Positions 61,401 through 64,000 of a DNA stretch of 64,000 nt are shown in pieces. The stretch spans positions 96,121,152 to 96,185,151 of the forward strand of contig NC_067285.1 in assembly GCF_020740795.1 (NCBI RefSeq), written 5' to 3'. The translations under genes were made by a program, and so were the position numbers. Positions within the stretch are counted from its first letter, which is position 1; every line of letters starts with the position of its first letter. Under the pieces are notes generated by a model. It had not been told where the DNA came from and ran no database searches. It saw only the letters and a program-made list of their open reading frames with translations. Origin of the DNA: Apus apus (Eukaryota; Chordata; Aves; Apodiformes; Apodidae).

Positions 61401-64000
61401 TGCTAAAACTTCTGTCCAGAAAAAGTCACAATACTTACTTTTGATGTACATGAATCGCAGATCTCACAGTGCTGGTTACTGGAACTAACGTATCGCTGAC
61501 ATACAGCACAAAATCTGGAAAAAAAAAAAGTATGGGTTCACTACTTGCTCAAGAAGCAATATAAATTATTTTCTTACAAGTTCAACAATAAATACAAGGA
61601 TTGCAAAATCACTTTGATAAATTAAAGATGATGGGTTTGATGCATAAAATCACCACTTAGGCCCAGAGCCTCATAATCAGTTAGACACAGTACATCCAAA
61701 AGGAAGATTCAGGTAATTCCAATTAGCAACACTATCATCAGGAAATCACACCAAATGCATTCCTTTGTCACTGGTGCTTCGCTTAGTGTTCATTTTATTA
61801 ACTACTGTTTCAACCAAGCTGATTATCAAGGACTGCTGTAAATCTCTGACTCTCGTAGCCATATAAAACATTTCCCATGGACTGAGGAATCTCATCATTC
61901 CACACTGAAAAATGTAAACTTCTTTTTAGGGACCTCGTTCTCCTGCATCATATATAGAACATGCAACCTTAGAATGAGACAGAGAAATGCGCTCTTGAGC
62001 CCGGGATCCAAAAGTTAAGCCTGACAATACTGAACAGCACCATCCCCAAGTCCTTTAGAGACTTTATACCTGAATTAAGAACAAGCACATTCTTTCAGTC
62101 ACTTTGGTATTAACAGATCTTACCTATAGCCCTCTTCTACAGGAAGTACAATCATACTTGGGGTGAGGTTTGTGAAGATACGGACAGGGGACTGTCTACG
62201 ACCTGTCTTGCCATGTTTATAAAGTGCATGATTATCATAGTCTACCTAGAAAAATAAAACCACAAAAAAGAGAGTGTTAAACTGAATGCTAAGCACAGAC
62301 AGAACTACTTACATCATAATTATCTTTATATGTGCCATATATAAGACTCTAACTCCGAATTACGTTACAAATTCTATAGCTAGTATTTTGTCTCATTTCT
62401 TTTTTACATTTGTGCAACCCAAGTATCAGGCTAAACTCAAGAAACTAAATTCTCAACACTACAAGAATCCTATCTGACTTAGCCCTTTTTGATCTTTTGC
62501 ATGGATATCTGAGATAATGTGGCAACTACTTGTTTTACAAAAGAACAACCCATTAAAAGAAACAAAACTCTACTGTTCGGTCTAGCTGGCAGTGCAAGAG
62601 TTGATGAGCATCTTAACCTATCTCAGAATAATTACAAAGTTGCAAATCCAATTAGCAATGCTTATTCCACCACTCCCTTCAGAGACTTGTCACAAAAATT
62701 CTCATCTAGCAGGAATGCAGAGTCCAGCCTAGCACAAGCTTCCAGTTTTCTTCCACAAACTTCCATTCTACAAAACACAAATATGTTGTTTGGAACACCT
62801 ATATCAAACATTATGCAGACCCATGACTGGTCTCAAAGTCACTGATGTCCTCATTATTAAGCAACTTACAGAATGGATACAATACTGGAGAAGCTGATGC
62901 CAGATTACTGCTCTATCCCTGATAATTTATTACATAATTTCATATATTTCTATTGTTGTAATTCTACTCTAGTGCCAACAGTTTTGGAGATGAAAAGCCT
63001 TAATTATTTTTATTTTTACCAGGGCTGAGCATTACCCACCAAGCTACTGACATTTCAACATCTGGAAAAAATGAAACACTCTTCTTCAAGTTACCTCTCC
63101 CCTCTGCAATCTGCACCTGTCAAAATTACTGCAAATTCTGTCATACTGAAAACCTGGCAGAAAAAATTAGGTGATGGAGAGATAACAGTTAAAGGTACAT
63201 AATAAACTGCAGGAGTGTGATAAAGTTATAAAAAGGTATGACTAAGACACATACCAAATCTGGGGTTCATATGATAAGCAGTACCTCTAATGCAGTCAAA
63301 ATTAAAGTTCAGGAAGGTGGCCCACTTATAGACAAGTGCTACCACTGTACCTGCTTTCATTCATATTTATGTCCACATTACACACGACTGAAATTTAGCA
63401 GATTCACGGTGTTCAGTCATACCTGGTAATCCATCATACTGAAGCTTGGGAAAAATTCAAGAATACGAGACTCAAAGAAGTATGGAAATATCCAGAACAC
63501 GGGCATCTCTTGGTTGTTATGACCTAGTAATAAAAAGGTTTAGATGCACATTGAAGAAAAACAAGGTACATGAACTGTGAAAAATCAACAGTAAATGTTC
63601 TGAATACATAAACACATGTATGTACATCATGTTATGCCTAAGAACTTGTTCCTTTTGACAGCAAGCTTCATCCTATTTTATGTATGTGAAGCTGCCTAGG
63701 TTGGTAAGAAATCATACTGGTTTAATAGCTTATTCTTCTCTACCTTTAAAGTCCATTTAGTTACAAAGTAGATTTGTAAAAAAAAAAATCAAGAAGTACT
63801 CACAGAATTGTGTATTACTAAACTAAGAGTATCAGCAGAGTAAATTAGACATAACATAGTTAATCTTTATAAATTATAACATGAATGTGTTCACATTTAC
63901 CTGAGTAGCAAGAATCAAAGACTTTTGAACAGGTACTTTTCCTTACAGTGAAGTTATAGCTTAACCCACCTGATTCTAACACATACCTTCCTTTCCTGTC
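58313..64000 (-). CDS. ZCCHC4: ZCCHC4, 28S rRNA N6-adenosine methyltransferase (3' part only)
   Basis: ZCCHC4 is a nucleolar methyltransferase known to place m6A at one site of human 28S rRNA (A4220). The gene enters from the right edge, so the GRF zinc finger and most of the catalytic domain lie outside. Present are the last 14 nt of one exon and six complete coding exons, about 204 codons plus stop, all in frame. Recognisable segments in order are [40 protein letters not shown], a long cysteine/histidine-rich zinc-binding region, and the CCHC knuckle [14 protein letters not shown] (C-x2-C-x4-H-x4-C). A basic tail ends KNKKKKK. The human protein has the same order. A poly(A) signal lies about 85 nt past the stop, and ANAPC4 starts about 0.7 kb downstream on the same strand. 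Confidence 0.95.
60033..60177 (-). CDS. ZCCHC4: ZCCHC4 exon with the CCHC zinc knuckle
   Basis: The exon encodes [20 protein letters not shown], then the CCHC knuckle [14 protein letters not shown], then [10 protein letters not shown]. Cysteines of the first part continue the zinc cluster of the preceding exons. The donor is gtaagt. Confidence 0.96.
60904..60955 (-). CDS. ZCCHC4: ZCCHC4 exon ([17 protein letters not shown])
   Basis: This is a 52-nt exon encoding [17 protein letters not shown]. It contains a C-x2-C-x2-C zinc-ligand pattern. The donor is gtgagt. Confidence 0.95.
61439..61514 (-). CDS. ZCCHC4: ZCCHC4 exon (first zinc-binding segment)
   Basis: The exon encodes [20 protein letters not shown] and then SCTSK. 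It holds five cysteines and one histidine of the cysteine-rich region. The donor is gtaagt. Confidence 0.95.
62124..62245 (-). CDS. ZCCHC4: ZCCHC4 exon ([18 protein letters not shown])
   Basis: The exon encodes [20 protein letters not shown] and then [20 protein letters not shown]. The acceptor is ttttctag and the donor gtaaga. It ends two bases into the arginine codon completed in the next exon. Confidence 0.96.
63423..63523 (-). CDS. ZCCHC4: ZCCHC4 exon (FWIFPYFFE segment)
   Basis: The exon encodes [20 protein letters not shown] and then [13 protein letters not shown]. This closely matches the end of the human methyltransferase domain. The acceptor is ttactag and the donor gtatga. Confidence 0.95.
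63987..64000 (-). CDS. ZCCHC4: ZCCHC4 partial exon at window edge
   Basis: Fourteen bases precede a gtatgt donor. In the frame required by the next exon they read T-G-K-E plus the first base of a glycine codon. This is supported only by the donor and the phase match, because the rest of the exon is outside the window. Confidence 0.6.

Larger units (their letters stand above)
58431..63986 (-). other. ZCCHC4 introns
   Basis: The introns are AT-rich, and the longest is the last (58,431-60,032). I recognise no CR1, RNA gene or second gene in them. Open frames up to 108 codons inside them have no visible protein family. Confidence 0.75.

Noticed and set aside
1-64000. CRISPR array, operon, phage or bacterial defence system
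   Set aside because: Spliced vertebrate genes and CR1 LINEs establish eukaryotic nuclear DNA; no regularly spaced repeats or prokaryotic gene organisation were seen.

Overview
The window is nuclear DNA of a vertebrate, most likely a bird. The coding signal is split into short exons with GT/AG junctions. A single CpG island (about 57,400-58,080) marks one promoter. Every transposable element I can recognise is a truncated CR1 LINE, several with the characteristic ATTCTATG-type 3' end. The gene order matches the ZCCHC4-ANAPC4 neighbourhood of human 4p15.2. I cannot name the species.

Two protein-coding genes are present, both on the minus strand and head to tail. ZCCHC4 (28S rRNA N6-adenosine methyltransferase) enters from the right edge. 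Only its 3' part is here: six complete coding exons plus the last 14 bases of another, covering the cysteine-rich region, the CCHC zinc knuckle and a basic tail that ends at 58,313. About 0.7 kb further on, ANAPC4 (scaffold subunit 4 of the anaphase-promoting complex) starts at 57,614 inside the CpG island. It runs through 28 coding exons to a stop at 39,735. I could assemble it completely: 2,391 nt, 796 residues, every junction in frame and no internal stop, against about 808 residues in human.

Positions 1 to about 39,700 are downstream of ANAPC4. I find no exon, RNA gene or intact mobile element there. The stretch is AT-rich single-copy DNA with CR1 fragments at about 4,127-4,574, 10,775-11,880, 18,961-19,560 and 20,297-20,372. 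It also holds a 68-bp diverged direct repeat (5,300/5,963) and an AT-rich block (about 25,400-26,250) that resembles a conserved non-coding element. Three further CR1 fragments lie in ANAPC4 introns 17, 20 and 26.

I see no undescribed multi-gene system. The most informative observations are in ANAPC4. Its last exon encodes a strongly acidic tail with no lysine, although the mammalian tail carries the SUMO-acceptor lysines. Intron 8 uses a GC donor and intron 20 a very weak GT donor. The reading frame is also open for about 140 codons upstream of the chosen start.
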